DNA of 64,000 nt, taken from assembly GCA_030653365.1 (NCBI GenBank), contig JAURZL010000006.1, forward strand, positions 1-64,000, given 5' to 3'. This document shows, one piece after another, positions 7,749-17,098 of the stretch. Origin of the DNA: Anaerolineaceae bacterium. GTDB lineage: Bacteria; Chloroflexota; Anaerolineae; Anaerolineales; Anaerolineaceae. Below the pieces are notes generated by a model that was not told where the DNA came from, searched no databases, and was given only the letters and a program-made list of their open reading frames with translations. Within the stretch, counting starts at the first letter, position 1. Every line of letters starts with the position of its first letter. The position numbers were made by a program, and so were the translations under genes.

Positions 7749-8197
7749 TTTAATCTTGTATATAAGTACACCCCGAATGTTGCCCCCAGCAGGTCGATGA
7801 TTAGATCGACCACCTGGAAGGCTCTACCGGGGACGAAGAGCTGGTGGATTTCGTCAGAGAGGGCAAAAAGCATGGAAATCAAAATGACCAGGGCGGGGAT
7901 TTTGGTGCTGGCAGCGGAGGTTTTGTACAGCGCACGGGAGAGGAGCAAACTGAGTACGGCGTATTCTATGAAATGCATCAACTGACCGATCCACTCAGCC
8001 AGACTTGAATCGCTGACCTCGCGGATGGGGATAAGGTAGCGCCAGGCCTCTGGAAGATATTTGTAAGGGTCAGGGTTGGCGGAAAAGAGGAAAATGATGG
8101 CTGCCCAGAGAACTACGGGCAGCCAGGAAAATAGAAATCTGGCCAATGGTCTATTTTGAAAATTTTGAAATATTTTTATATTTTTCAAATCATTCAT
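7712..8197 (-). CDS. VanZ-family membrane protein
   Basis: The 161-residue product has four hydrophobic segments and the VanZ signatures HFIEYAVLSLLL and SDEIHQLFVPGR. VanZ-family proteins sit in the inner membrane and are common in polysaccharide loci; some give low-level teicoplanin resistance, but the biochemical role is unknown. The final residues (EPLRHEDTKN) are encoded by the intergenic repeat. The start overlaps the preceding gene's stop (ATGA), so the two are translationally coupled. A truncated second copy of its 5' end lies 1.1 kb upstream at 9210-9326. Confidence 0.85.
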   Translation of the reverse strand: MNDLKNIKIFQNFQNRPLARFLFSWLPVVLWAAIIFLFSANPDPYKYLPEAWRYLIPIREVSDSSLAEWIGQLMHFIEYAVLSLLLSRALYKTSAASTKIPALVILISMLFALSDEIHQLFVPGRAFQVVDLIIDLLGATFGVYLYTRLKIEPLRHEDTKN

Positions 8198-9180
8198 TTA
8201 TTATTTTTATCAAAAAAACGTTTAGCAATATGAGACCAATGATAAATGATTGAAACCTTTTTTCCATATCTTCCTATTATCCAATCATTGCCAGGAAAGA
8301 TAACTTTAGAAATAATTGTAAAAATCTTCAGTGGTTTTTGTATCTGAACAAGTTTCAGAATTTTTGAGTACCGTTTGCCAAAATTTGGATTGGTCGAAAA
8401 TACTTCTGATACTGGCACCAACTCATTAAGTAATCTTTGCCTAAGTGGAGAAGGACTTAGTTCTGAAATTATTTCTTTTGGAAATGGGGTTTTATGAAAA
8501 TGGTCAAGGATCTGAAAAACCTGCCATGCTATTGTAGTAATTTGCCATTGATTAACTAAATCCAAAAATAAGTCCCAATTCCATGATTGGGGTAGTTGCC
8601 GGATGTACAAATCAAGATCCCGATATGTTTTCAGGTTATACATGCCATCTTTTGAACAATGAAGGCAAAGATGTGCAAGGGTATCCTGGATAGAAAGTTG
8701 CCATTTCCAAAGTGGTTTAGCCTTTTCATTTGCAGGTTCAACGCGATTCCAAATGGATTCAAAATCAATATTAAAGGCAGGGATGAACCAATGCTCAACA
8801 AAATGCCACTGTAAATCCAGATAAAAACCACTTCCTGGTTTGGTAAAACTCAAACCAGTCGGCCAATGATCAACTGGAATTTCCAATGCTCTTTCGAAAT
8901 ACCCTAATTGAGGTTCTAAACGAAAACCATTTTCTAAAAGTAATTTACAGGTAGAAATATATTGTTCTCTTTTAATCACGATATCAATATCATTTAATGG
9001 ACGTGGATTATTCTCAGGATAGACAAGGCTGTTAAAATACAGACCTTTAAGAGGAACAAATTGAATTTCATTGCTGAGTAATAATAAAGATACTTCTTTA
9101 AATCGTTCTTGAAGAAGTATCCATCTACCAATATTTATATAATTCCGATAGTGTATAGGAGTAGTATCAGAAATAATCAT
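8194..9180 (-). CDS. NTP_transf_5 family nucleotidyltransferase
   Basis: The 328-residue product matches the uncharacterised nucleotidyltransferase family PF14907. The diagnostic stretch VPLKGLYFNSLVYP...RPLNDIDIVIKREQY holds the Lys-Gly and the Asp-x-Asp metal site (DIDIV). Members often occur in capsule and O-antigen loci and in some peptide-modification clusters; the substrate is unknown. The gene is A+T-rich compared with VanZ and the sugar transferase. It appears to have been inserted between an ancestral upstream gene and vanZ, leaving a vanZ fragment behind. Confidence 0.8.
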   Translation of the reverse strand: MIISDTTPIHYRNYINIGRWILLQERFKEVSLLLLSNEIQFVPLKGLYFNSLVYPENNPRPLNDIDIVIKREQYISTCKLLLENGFRLEPQLGYFERALEIPVDHWPTGLSFTKPGSGFYLDLQWHFVEHWFIPAFNIDFESIWNRVEPANEKAKPLWKWQLSIQDTLAHLCLHCSKDGMYNLKTYRDLDLYIRQLPQSWNWDLFLDLVNQWQITTIAWQVFQILDHFHKTPFPKEIISELSPSPLRQRLLNELVPVSEVFSTNPNFGKRYSKILKLVQIQKPLKIFTIISKVIFPGNDWIIGRYGKKVSIIYHWSHIAKRFFDKNNK

Positions 9181-9209
9181 AATTTGTTTTATGAAAATAA
9201 AAAAACAAC

Positions 9210-9326
9210 CTAAATGGTAAGAATATTGGAGGGTTGAGATTTGAAGGGGTTGGGGTTGGCGGAGAAGAGGAAAATGATGGCTGCCCAGAGAATTACAGGC
9301 AGCCAGGATTTGATGATGTTTTTCAT
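9210..9326 (-). pseudogene. Truncated vanZ remnant
   Basis: A 38-codon reading frame starts at 9326, directly after the stop of the upstream gene, and ends with TAG at 9210-9212. It encodes SWLPVILWAAIIFLFSANPNP, nearly identical to the VanZ N-terminal region at about 8070-8140, then loses similarity. It is a duplicated 5' fragment of vanZ and most likely marks the border of the insertion that brought in the gene at 8194-9180. Confidence 0.75.
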
Positions 9327-10010
9327 TTATGGATCCTGGGAGGATAATTCTGCTTCCAATTGATCAGCAATTTCCCAGGAAGGTGACCAATAAGATAACC
9401 GGAAATAATATATTGCTTTTTCTATTTCATCCATTGATCTGTAAGATGTACCAACATAAAAGCAACCATTGCTTACATCATCATTAAATTCACAAGCATT
9501 TAGATACGCCTGAAGTCCATTTTCATAATCCGCATTTTTCCAAAGAATATCCCCAAGCATCCTCCAGGCAACAGCATCTTTATTATCAAGTTCAAAAATT
9601 TCATTGAGAATAAACTTTGAATTTTCAAAATCGCTTTCTGAACTAGCTAATAACCAATACAAATATTCTTTGTTATTTGGATAAAATTCATTTACTTTTT
9701 GTGAAATCTCAATATCCTTTGGAAATAAAGCATAGAGCATATTTAGATGTAATTTGGAACATCTCATTATTGATGATAAATGTAGATTAATATGATAATC
9801 TTTTTGATTAAGATAATCATACATGAAAGAAAACCAGAATAAATGGCAATCATCTTCTAATTCTCTTTGTTTGTTTATGAGAGAACTTTCTGAATGTTTT
9901 ACCAAATCTAATGAATAACGATTTAAAACAACCGAATGAGATAGGTTATTAATATTAAAAACAGTAATAAAAAAAAGGGAACTTATGAAAATACTGGATT
10001 TCTTAATCAT
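9327..10010 (-). CDS. Secreted or anchored TPR-like protein
   Basis: The 227-residue product starts with a hydrophobic signal or anchor (SIFISSLFFITVFNINN). After it come helical repeats resembling tetratricopeptide repeats, best seen in AVAWRMLGDILWKNADYENGLQAYLNAC and CFYVGTSYRSMDEIEKAIYYFRLS. TPRs mediate protein-protein contacts, so a scaffold role in glycan assembly at the membrane is possible but unproven. Its start overlaps the GNAT gene by four bases. The gene is A+T-rich, like its neighbours. Confidence 0.6.
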   Translation of the reverse strand: MIKKSSIFISSLFFITVFNINNLSHSVVLNRYSLDLVKHSESSLINKQRELEDDCHLFWFSFMYDYLNQKDYHINLHLSSIMRCSKLHLNMLYALFPKDIEISQKVNEFYPNNKEYLYWLLASSESDFENSKFILNEIFELDNKDAVAWRMLGDILWKNADYENGLQAYLNACEFNDDVSNGCFYVGTSYRSMDEIEKAIYYFRLSYWSPSWEIADQLEAELSSQDP

Positions 10011-10621
10011 TGAATGCTAACTCTATATTCATTCATCATACGACCTTCGTGTGTTGTAAATGTTTGATGAAGAGAAAAACCTAATTTTTGATAGAAATAA
10101 TTTACCTTATCATTGTTTATAGCATCTGTGTTTAGATTAACTTTTTTACAATCTCGTTTTGATGCTTCTTTTAAAAATTCATCAACTAGGATTGCCCCTA
10201 TGTTATTTCCTTGATATTCTGGATCAATTGCAATTGACATTAACGTAGCTAAATCTTTAGTTGAGTTTTGTTGTTTTGTAAAGGCAAACGTACGTAGTAA
10301 GTGGATAATTATGGAAGGTTTTTTAAGTATAGCGCTAATGGATGCAAGACCAAATTCAATCATGTTTTTCTTCAGAAGCCTAGAATACAGACCCGAGAGA
10401 TGAGAAGTGCCAATCACGAAACCTGCAGTTTTGTTATCAACTTCAACCAGAAACCCGAAACCCGTGGGATCTTTACAGATCGCCTTGTATAACACTTGTA
10501 GAAATTTGCATCCCATAAATGTTAGGAAAAATCCTTCAAATGACTTTAAATGCATTTCCACAATTGATTCAATGTCCTGAATTTCAATTTTCCTTACCAG
10601 AATTTTTTTATCAACAATCAT
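10007..10621 (-). CDS. GNAT-family N-acetyltransferase
   Basis: The 204-residue product has the GNAT acetyl-CoA loop: the beta4 strand LATLMSIAIDPEYQGNNIGAILVDEFL holds the Q/R-x-x-G-x-G/A pattern (QGNNIG), and NKVNYFYQKLGF-like sequence closes the fold. It could acetylate an amino sugar made in this locus, but GNAT substrates cannot be read from sequence. It overlaps the TPR gene by four bases and lies 20 bases from the 2-epimerase gene. Confidence 0.85.
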   Translation of the reverse strand: MIVDKKILVRKIEIQDIESIVEMHLKSFEGFFLTFMGCKFLQVLYKAICKDPTGFGFLVEVDNKTAGFVIGTSHLSGLYSRLLKKNMIEFGLASISAILKKPSIIIHLLRTFAFTKQQNSTKDLATLMSIAIDPEYQGNNIGAILVDEFLKEASKRDCKKVNLNTDAINNDKVNYFYQKLGFSLHQTFTTHEGRMMNEYRVSIQ

Positions 10622-10641
10622 CTGAACTTAGAATTAACTCA

Positions 10642-11730
10642 TTAAATAAATCGATGATACCCAAACACAATCTTCACAACTGTATCAGACACATTATCGG
10701 CTAAATACTCACTTGGTGGCTGCCAAACTGGTGGTCTGGATGTAACAAGCTTGACTGTACGCATAATAATTTCCTGATCTGCGCCTGCCAGGATATTACT
10801 ACCACAGTCAATCGTTTCCGGCCGCTCGGTTACATCTCGAATGGTTACACTTGGCACATGGAAAATACAACACTCCTCCTGGACTGTGCCACTATCGGAC
10901 AGAACACAAAAAGCAGTTTTTTCCAAAGCCACAAAATCAAAGAGACCCAGTGGTGCGAGAAAATGGATTTGGTTATTATTGACTCCAACACCATACTTTT
11001 GCATTTTATTTTTTGTGCGTGGATGCAAACTACAGATAACAGGCAAATTATATTCTTGTTGTAATTGATCCAGCGCTGAGGAAAGGCTGATCAGGCGATC
11101 TTCGATATCAACGTTTTCTGCCCTGTGCATGGTTACCAAAAAGAATTTTCCTTTTTCTACACCTAATTGATCGTGAATGTTTGATGATTCAATCTCATCC
11201 CGATAAAAATCCAGAACTTCCTTGATCGGATTACCTGTGACAAAAATACGGTTATTTTCAATGCCTTCTCTCACCAGGTTTTCTTTACTTCGTTGGGTAT
11301 ATGGCATCAGGATTGAGCTGGAATGGTCAATAATCCGGCGGTTCACTTCCTCGGGGACACGATCATCATAACAGCGATTACCTGCTTCCATGTGAAAGAC
11401 AGGAATACCCATGCGTTTTGCGATAAAACTGCATAATCCTGAATTGGTATCGCCTAAAATCAGTAAAGCATCAGGTTTTTCTTTGACCAGCACCTCATCG
11501 ACTGCGGCGAGCATTTTCCCAACCTGCTGACCAAATGTATCGCCGGTTATGCCCAGATAATAATCTGGTGGTCTGACTCTTAATTGTTGAAAAAATACAT
11601 CGCTGAGATTGGGATCAAAATTCTGACCTGTATGCACAACAATATGCTCACATAATGCATCTAATTTTTCGATCACCCGGCTTAACCGAATTATTTCTGG
11701 CCTTGTACCTAAAACTGTTAATACTTTCAC
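10642..11730 (-). CDS. UDP-N-acetyl-sugar 2-epimerase (WecB/CapG-like)
   Basis: The 362-residue product opens with MKVLTVLGTRPEIIRLSRVI and HTGQNFD, and contains HMEAGNRCYDDRVPEEVNRRIIDH and CSLHPRTKN, all typical of non-hydrolysing UDP-GlcNAc 2-epimerases. It overlaps by four bases the preceding CapE-like dehydratase gene, and an RmlD-like reductase lies beyond that. In the UDP-L-QuiNAc and UDP-L-FucNAc pathways this enzyme carries out the last step, C2 inversion of the 6-deoxy sugar. A plain WecB role (ManNAc) is the alternative. Confidence 0.9.
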   Translation of the reverse strand: MKVLTVLGTRPEIIRLSRVIEKLDALCEHIVVHTGQNFDPNLSDVFFQQLRVRPPDYYLGITGDTFGQQVGKMLAAVDEVLVKEKPDALLILGDTNSGLCSFIAKRMGIPVFHMEAGNRCYDDRVPEEVNRRIIDHSSSILMPYTQRSKENLVREGIENNRIFVTGNPIKEVLDFYRDEIESSNIHDQLGVEKGKFFLVTMHRAENVDIEDRLISLSSALDQLQQEYNLPVICSLHPRTKNKMQKYGVGVNNNQIHFLAPLGLFDFVALEKTAFCVLSDSGTVQEECCIFHVPSVTIRDVTERPETIDCGSNILAGADQEIIMRTVKLVTSRPPVWQPPSEYLADNVSDTVVKIVFGYHRFI

Positions 11731-12785
11731 CGTAATAATTCTCCATTTTGGTTCGCTTCATCATCCACCATCAATTTTTGATCCTGTAGTAATTTTTGTA
11801 GCTCTTCCCGACTCATTAAATCATCGTCTGAACTATATTCTTTTGAAATGGCAGGTTTAAATTCTTTCTCCAGATTTACTTCCGGTAAAATGGGCATGAT
11901 CGCATAATAATTTCCTCGCTCGATGGTACGATGGCATTCTTCTTCAGAAATCAGGATTTCATGTATTTTCTCCCCAGGACGGACACCAGTAACTATCGTT
12001 TTAATTGGTCGATCACCAATGAGAATTTCAGCCAGATCGGTTATCAACGCTGAAGGAACTCTGGGAATAAAAGTTTCACCACGTTTTCCCTCCCGCAGTG
12101 CAGCAAAAATGGTGTCTACAGCCTGGTTGAGGCTTAATAAAAAACGGGTCATATCTGTGGTGGTAATGGTTACAGGGCCACCCGCTTTGATTTGTTCATG
12201 GAAGAATGGAATGACAGAGCCACGAGAAGCCAGTACATTCCCATAGCGTACGCAAATGATACGGGTATTTGGACAACGCATGTTCCCCTGAATAAAAACT
12301 CGTTCCTGGATGGCTTTGGTCATGCCCATCACATTAACTGGTTTACAGGCTTTATCGGTTGAAATGCCCACCACAGTTTCAACAGGCAATTCATGTTCCT
12401 GGATGGCACGGATGATATTCTCCGGACCTTCAATATTGGTCATGACTGCCTGATATGGAAAATATTCACAGGTTGGCACCTGTTTTAATGCGGCGGTATT
12501 AAAGACCACATCCACATTTCTCATGGCAGATGCAACACTGTGAAAATCGCGTACATCTCCAATTTGAAACGTTAACAAGCGTTCAAAATTATGATAAATC
12601 ACTTCATCTGTAACATGGACTTTGTTCATGTATTCAACACGCATGGCATGTTGTTTGGCTTCATCACGTGAGAAAATTATAATTTTCTTTGGGGTTCCTA
12701 CTTCACCTGATAACAATCGTCTGGTCAGAACTTTACCCAGTGAGCCTGTGCCACCAGTAATGAGAATTGTTTTGTTCGATAACAT
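11727..12785 (-). CDS. CapE/WbjB-like inverting UDP-GlcNAc 4,6-dehydratase
   Basis: This 352-residue SDR has the NAD loop GGTGSLG at about 11-17 and the family's NTAALKQVP and STDKACKPVNVMGMTKAIQE. The methionine of MTK in place of the usual tyrosine is characteristic of the CapE/FlaA1/PseB group. It lacks the membrane part of FlaA1-type proteins, so it is soluble. The predicted role is 4,6-dehydration and C5 epimerisation of UDP-GlcNAc, the first step to L-configured 6-deoxy-N-acetyl sugars. Confidence 0.9.
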   Translation of the reverse strand: MLSNKTILITGGTGSLGKVLTRRLLSGEVGTPKKIIIFSRDEAKQHAMRVEYMNKVHVTDEVIYHNFERLLTFQIGDVRDFHSVASAMRNVDVVFNTAALKQVPTCEYFPYQAVMTNIEGPENIIRAIQEHELPVETVVGISTDKACKPVNVMGMTKAIQERVFIQGNMRCPNTRIICVRYGNVLASRGSVIPFFHEQIKAGGPVTITTTDMTRFLLSLNQAVDTIFAALREGKRGETFIPRVPSALITDLAEILIGDRPIKTIVTGVRPGEKIHEILISEEECHRTIERGNYYAIMPILPEVNLEKEFKPAISKEYSSDDDLMSREELQKLLQDQKLMVDDEANQNGELLR

Positions 12786-12787
12786 TT

Positions 12788-13666
12788 TTAACCTCTTAAT
12801 TTCTTATAGAATGGGTACGAAGATGCCATTTCTGCTATCATTGCCTGCCATAAAGGAGGCTGATATCCGGTAATGGTTCTGAAATTTGTTGAATTTAAAC
12901 TACGGTCGGAGAAAAATTCTTCTTCCGGTAAAATATTGATATCCTGTTTAAATGACTCTTTTGCCAACATCAGGAGATCATACTTGGATATGGGTTCGCT
13001 GGATACATGATAAAGCCCATGTAGCTCATTATTAGGGATGACGTAATCGTTGATGATTCTGGATAGTTCATCCGTAGTAAAGCCGGTGTATATCGCTTTT
13101 GTAAAGCCTTTAATGGTGCCTTCCTGAGCTAAAAACCATTCGATCAAACCCAATCGATTTTTCAACTCAAGCCCTATGATTGATGTCCTTAAGGTAACAC
13201 AATGGGGATAGTGAACTTCTCCAAGAAATTTGGTGCGCCCGTATAAATCCTCGGCATCGGATTGGTCATCAACTGTGTAATTTCCTCTTTTCCCGGAGAA
13301 AACGCAATCGGTACTGACATGAATCATGCGGATTTTGGCTGCACGGCAAATTAAAGAAATCCGATGAGGAAGTAATGAATTCAGCTGTATCGAAAAAAGT
13401 GGATCCCTGGCTAAATGCCCCATTTGTTTGATCAGACCAATACAATTGATCACCAGATCTGGTTGAATGGACGCTAAGGCACGTGTAATTTCTTCAAACA
13501 TTAATCCGTCTACGCGATAGCGAATGAATTCTTCTGGAAACTCAGGAATATGGGGAAAGGGATTGTGCTCTCCTCTGACCGTTATCCAGACCTCATGATT
13601 TTTTCTTAGATTCATCCACAAACGGTGACCTAACATGCCAGAACCACCCAGAATTAAAATTTTCAT
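12788..13666 (-). CDS. RmlD-like NDP-4-keto-sugar reductase
   Basis: The 292-residue product has the NAD(P) loop GGSGMLG (7-13), HVSTDCVFSG and the catalytic YGRTK, as in dTDP-4-dehydrorhamnose reductases. It starts two bases after the end of the intergenic step and precedes the CapE-like gene. It lacks the cupin domain of CapF. An RmlD-like reductase with CapE-like and 2-epimerase partners matches the WbvB-WbvR-WbvD set for UDP-L-QuiNAc better than the CapEFG set for UDP-L-FucNAc. Confidence 0.85.
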   Translation of the reverse strand: MKILILGGSGMLGHRLWMNLRKNHEVWITVRGEHNPFPHIPEFPEEFIRYRVDGLMFEEITRALASIQPDLVINCIGLIKQMGHLARDPLFSIQLNSLLPHRISLICRAAKIRMIHVSTDCVFSGKRGNYTVDDQSDAEDLYGRTKFLGEVHYPHCVTLRTSIIGLELKNRLGLIEWFLAQEGTIKGFTKAIYTGFTTDELSRIINDYVIPNNELHGLYHVSSEPISKYDLLMLAKESFKQDINILPEEEFFSDRSLNSTNFRTITGYQPPLWQAMIAEMASSYPFYKKLRG

Positions 13667-13681
13667 TAAAAACTCCTAAAT

Positions 13682-14608
13682 TTAATTTGATAAGGGATCA
13701 TTTTTGATCCAGTTCCAATAATCCACCAGATCGGAATAAATATCAGTTCCCGGATCATACCCCAGTAACTTTTGGGCTTTGCTGATATCCGCCAGACTGT
13801 CGCGCACATCACCTGGTCGTGGTGGCAAGTATTCGATATCTGCAGTTAGCCCAGCAGCTTTTTGCATCATTTGAGCTAATTGGTTAATTGATATCCTTGC
13901 TCCACTACCAATATTAAAGACACCCTGGACTTCCTCTGAGAATGCAGCCTTTAAATTTGCACTGACCACATCACGAACATTCACAAAATCCCGAGTTTGT
14001 TCTCCATCCCCAAAGATATGGATTGGTTCCTTCCGCAACAATCGATTGGCAAAAATGGGGATGACATTGCCATAGGCGTCAAAACGCTGGTGGGGACCAA
14101 ATACATTAAAATATCGCAGACAAATATTTCGCATTCCATATAATTTGTTATAAACCAGACACATTTTTTCAGCTGCTAATTTGCTGGTTCCATAGGGAGA
14201 ATCCGGATCCTGAGGATGACCCTCTGCAATCGGTAATGTTTTGAGTTCGCCAAAAATCCCTGCAGAGGAAGAAAACACAACCCGGTTAATGCCCAGATAC
14301 CTGGCAGCTTCCAACACATTCAGAGTTCCAATCAGATTAATCTCAGAATCCACTTGTGGAAGATCGATGGAGCGTTTATTCCCTACACTGGCAGCCAAAT
14401 GCAGAATCACCCCACAGCCCTGAGCAGCTTCAACCAATAACTCCAAATTGCGTAAATCAGCTTCAATAAATGGTACTTGCGGTAATAAATTCTGACAGTA
14501 ACCACTAGAGAGGTTGTCATACACAACCGGTTCATGCACCAGGTCCACTAATCGTTTAACAATATTTGAGCCGATAAAGCCAGCTCCTCCGGTAACTAGA
14601 ATTTTCAA
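13682..14608 (-). CDS. GalE-like NDP-sugar epimerase/dehydratase (extended SDR)
   Basis: The 308-residue product has GGAGFIG (7-13), FSSSAGIFG, the catalytic YGTSK and RYFNVFGPHQ, typical of UDP-glucose/UDP-GlcNAc 4-epimerases and their relatives. DGEQTRDFVNVRDV near residue 205 is the usual substrate-binding region. It probably interconverts Glc/Gal or GlcNAc/GalNAc donors for the locus. It overlaps the downstream-encoded glycosyltransferase gene by four bases. Confidence 0.88.
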   Translation of the reverse strand: MKILVTGGAGFIGSNIVKRLVDLVHEPVVYDNLSSGYCQNLLPQVPFIEADLRNLELLVEAAQGCGVILHLAASVGNKRSIDLPQVDSEINLIGTLNVLEAARYLGINRVVFSSSAGIFGELKTLPIAEGHPQDPDSPYGTSKLAAEKMCLVYNKLYGMRNICLRYFNVFGPHQRFDAYGNVIPIFANRLLRKEPIHIFGDGEQTRDFVNVRDVVSANLKAAFSEEVQGVFNIGSGARISINQLAQMMQKAAGLTADIEYLPPRPGDVRDSLADISKAQKLLGYDPGTDIYSDLVDYWNWIKNDPLSN

Positions 14609-15831
14609 GTTTTTTCCTCCCGAAATGATTTTACAGTATTTTCAAATAAATCTGAATATTGCTTTCCTAATGCAGATCTCGAATAATTGTCTTTTGCTGC
14701 GTGATATCCTGCATTCCCCATTTTTTCAAGCTCTTCTTTTGGCATTTTTCGAAATTTACGTACAGCATTTGCCAGGGCTGATGCATCCTGCGGCGGGCAT
14801 ACGATCCCCGCCTGATGTTTTTTAATTAAATCGTTTAATTCGCCTTCGGCTGCAGCTAATATTGGGCGACCAGATGCAAGATACCCGTAAGTTTTAGATG
14901 GAATTGTTATTTTATATACCGGATCGCGTTTCAAATGAATAAATAACACATCTGCCAGTGCCATATATTTTGCTGCTTCATTTTGAGAACGGCTTCCCAA
15001 AAAACGTACATTATTTACTCCATTAACATATGCCCGGTTTTCCAATTCTGCACGTTCCAACCCGTCTCCAATAATAGAAAATAAGATTTCCGGGAAATCC
15101 TTTAATTGAACGGCGGCATCAATAATCACCCCCAACGCCTGGGCAACTCCAACGTTCCCGATATAAACGATATTAAAATTCCCTATAAAACCTTCTTTGA
15201 GGGCAAGTTCAGCATCTGCTTTATCAGGGTGAAAAATCGCATCATTTGCCCAATTCGGAATGATTTCAATTTTAGAAGGATCCGTCCTTTTGTTTATAAA
15301 TACTGTTTTAAATCCTTCGGTGATGGTAACAATTTTATGAGCCTGTCGGTAGATCATTTGTTCCTGACGTTCCAATATATGGTATGCAACTTTTCCAAGA
15401 CCAAGTTTCGCATTATTTCCCCATTCCGGCCATAAATCCTGCACCTCGTGGACCAGAGGAATTTGGAGCAATTTGCTCAGGATCAGACCAGGCAGACCGA
15501 TCTGGTAAGTCCATAAAACATCCGGTTTCTCCATTCGTAACAAACTGTACAGCACTGCTGACAATGAAAAAGAAAGATACGAGAGAATGCGTTTAAAAGC
15601 CGATTTACTACGGTCCACAAGGTGAGGGATTCGTAGTACCTTGACACCATCAATATCCTCCCATTTCGCAGATCCAATCCGGTAACCCGGATAGATTTTT
15701 CCGTTTGGGTAATTGGGAAAAGCTGTAATTACGCTAACATGATGCCCTGATTGAACTAAAGAAATGGCTAAATCATGCGGTCTAGCAACAGGTTCTGGTA
15801 GATAAAACAAACTAATAATCAGGATTTTCAT
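14605..15831 (-). CDS. WbuB-like family 4 glycosyltransferase
   Basis: This GT4 enzyme resembles WbuB, the transferase that adds L-FucNAc in some O-antigens: MKILIISLFYLPEPVARPHDLA, TAFPNYPNGKIYPGYR, VHEVQDLWPEWG. I chose the ATG at 15831 because family members begin with this MKILI strand. The frame stays open to a start at 15900, but that overlaps the upstream gene and adds unrelated residues. The donor could be the L-6-deoxy-N-acetyl sugar made by the three genes downstream. A helical C-terminus (LEKMGNAGYHAAKDNYS) is normal for the fold. Confidence 0.9.
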   Translation of the reverse strand: MKILIISLFYLPEPVARPHDLAISLVQSGHHVSVITAFPNYPNGKIYPGYRIGSAKWEDIDGVKVLRIPHLVDRSKSAFKRILSYLSFSLSAVLYSLLRMEKPDVLWTYQIGLPGLILSKLLQIPLVHEVQDLWPEWGNNAKLGLGKVAYHILERQEQMIYRQAHKIVTITEGFKTVFINKRTDPSKIEIIPNWANDAIFHPDKADAELALKEGFIGNFNIVYIGNVGVAQALGVIIDAAVQLKDFPEILFSIIGDGLERAELENRAYVNGVNNVRFLGSRSQNEAAKYMALADVLFIHLKRDPVYKITIPSKTYGYLASGRPILAAAEGELNDLIKKHQAGIVCPPQDASALANAVRKFRKMPKEELEKMGNAGYHAAKDNYSRSALGKQYSDLFENTVKSFREEKT

Positions 15832-15871
15832 AATTAAGTAAATGAGTTTAATAATCCTAGAGAATTCAAAT

Positions 15872-17098
15872 TTAACGGGAGTTTTGAAGAACATTAACAA
15901 AATTGCGAATTTGTAGCCCTTGGGTAACTGGCGAGAGATTGGTGTTTACAAATTCAAGTGATTTCTTGCGCCATAATTCTCTTTGATGGTCATCCCAAGA
16001 AGATACCTCCTCAAGACATTGAATTAGTTCTCTAGGTGAATCTGATTTAGAAATTATTAAATGATCACGAAAACCATCATCAAATACCGGCAAATTAGTC
16101 GAAATAACAGGTTTTCCCGTGCTTAGATATTCCACAATTTTTGATGGAAAAGAAAATTCAGAAATATTTTCAAATAATAACCTTGGGTTTACAAAAACAT
16201 CTGCCTTTTCATAGAGATTACAAATCTCTTCTGTATTTAGAAAGCCCATATAATTAATATTTTTATTCTGTCTTACAAATTCAAATATTTTTCTTTCCAT
16301 ATCCCCTTTTCCAGCAATTATTAAACGCCAGTTATCTCGATTTGCTAAGTTAAAAGCATTAATTAGCAAGGTTAACCCATAATTTTGAAATAATCCACCA
16401 GCATAAACAATATTAAAATAATTATCATTTCTTGATTTTGAATTGATAGTGATAGATTCGGTATTCATAATCGCTGGTATTATCAAGTGTTGATGTCCAG
16501 GTGCCAACTTATGAGATAAATTTGATGTCATAGCTATAACCCCGGAGACTCTTTTTATACCAAGTTTCATCAAATAAATATCTATGATTCTAAATTTTTT
16601 TAATAAAGGTTTTTCCCATTTTGTAGGAATTCCAATATCATCAGTCAGGAATGGAATAATAAGGCTTGGCGCAAAAATTTGCCCTACCAGAACACCCCAA
16701 ATTTTACAACTTTGCAGCCCATGTAGAATTATTACACGTTCTTTTTTTCTATTTTTATGAGACCATAGAGTTACAAAGACAAACGTAGCTATAAATCTTG
16801 TAATATGTTTTATTCCAGGTAAGTTAATGAACGACGCCATAGTAGCATTGATACTGTGATCAATTTTCCATTTTGCATTTGGGGCAACTAATATTCGACT
16901 ATGTGGAAAATCAAGCAAAGGAGCAACTGAAAATACATCAACACGATCATCAAAGGCTTTCCTCAATGCGCCTAATAATGCCAAACCAAATCGTTGTGTT
17001 TGGATTGGTGGAATATCCTGATCTAAAATTTTGATTTCAAGATTATTTGGAAAAATATGGCCGACAAGTAGAACACAATGATTTTCTATCGAGTTAAT
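15872..17098 (-). CDS. Family 4 glycosyltransferase with no clear start codon
   Basis: A GT4 C-terminal domain is clear: FNIVYAGGLFQNYGLTLLINAF, IIAGKGD, YEKADVFVNPR, PSKIVEYLSTGKPVIS. The first conventional start (TTG at 16984) would cut off obviously coding sequence. The frame continues upstream through VLLVGHIFPNN and IPPIQTQRFGLALLGAL, typical glycosyltransferase N-terminal sequence, until a TAG at 17105-17107. That stretch has no ATG, GTG or TTG. AGGAAAAG precedes ATT (17098) and ATA (17089), so a rare start is possible, or the gene has lost its initiator. The gene is strongly A+T-rich. Confidence 0.75.
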   Translation of the reverse strand: MNSIENHCVLLVGHIFPNNLEIKILDQDIPPIQTQRFGLALLGALRKAFDDRVDVFSVAPLLDFPHSRILVAPNAKWKIDHSINATMASFINLPGIKHITRFIATFVFVTLWSHKNRKKERVIILHGLQSCKIWGVLVGQIFAPSLIIPFLTDDIGIPTKWEKPLLKKFRIIDIYLMKLGIKRVSGVIAMTSNLSHKLAPGHQHLIIPAIMNTESITINSKSRNDNYFNIVYAGGLFQNYGLTLLINAFNLANRDNWRLIIAGKGDMERKIFEFVRQNKNINYMGFLNTEEICNLYEKADVFVNPRLLFENISEFSFPSKIVEYLSTGKPVISTNLPVFDDGFRDHLIISKSDSPRELIQCLEEVSSWDDHQRELWRKKSLEFVNTNLSPVTQGLQIRNFVNVLQNSR

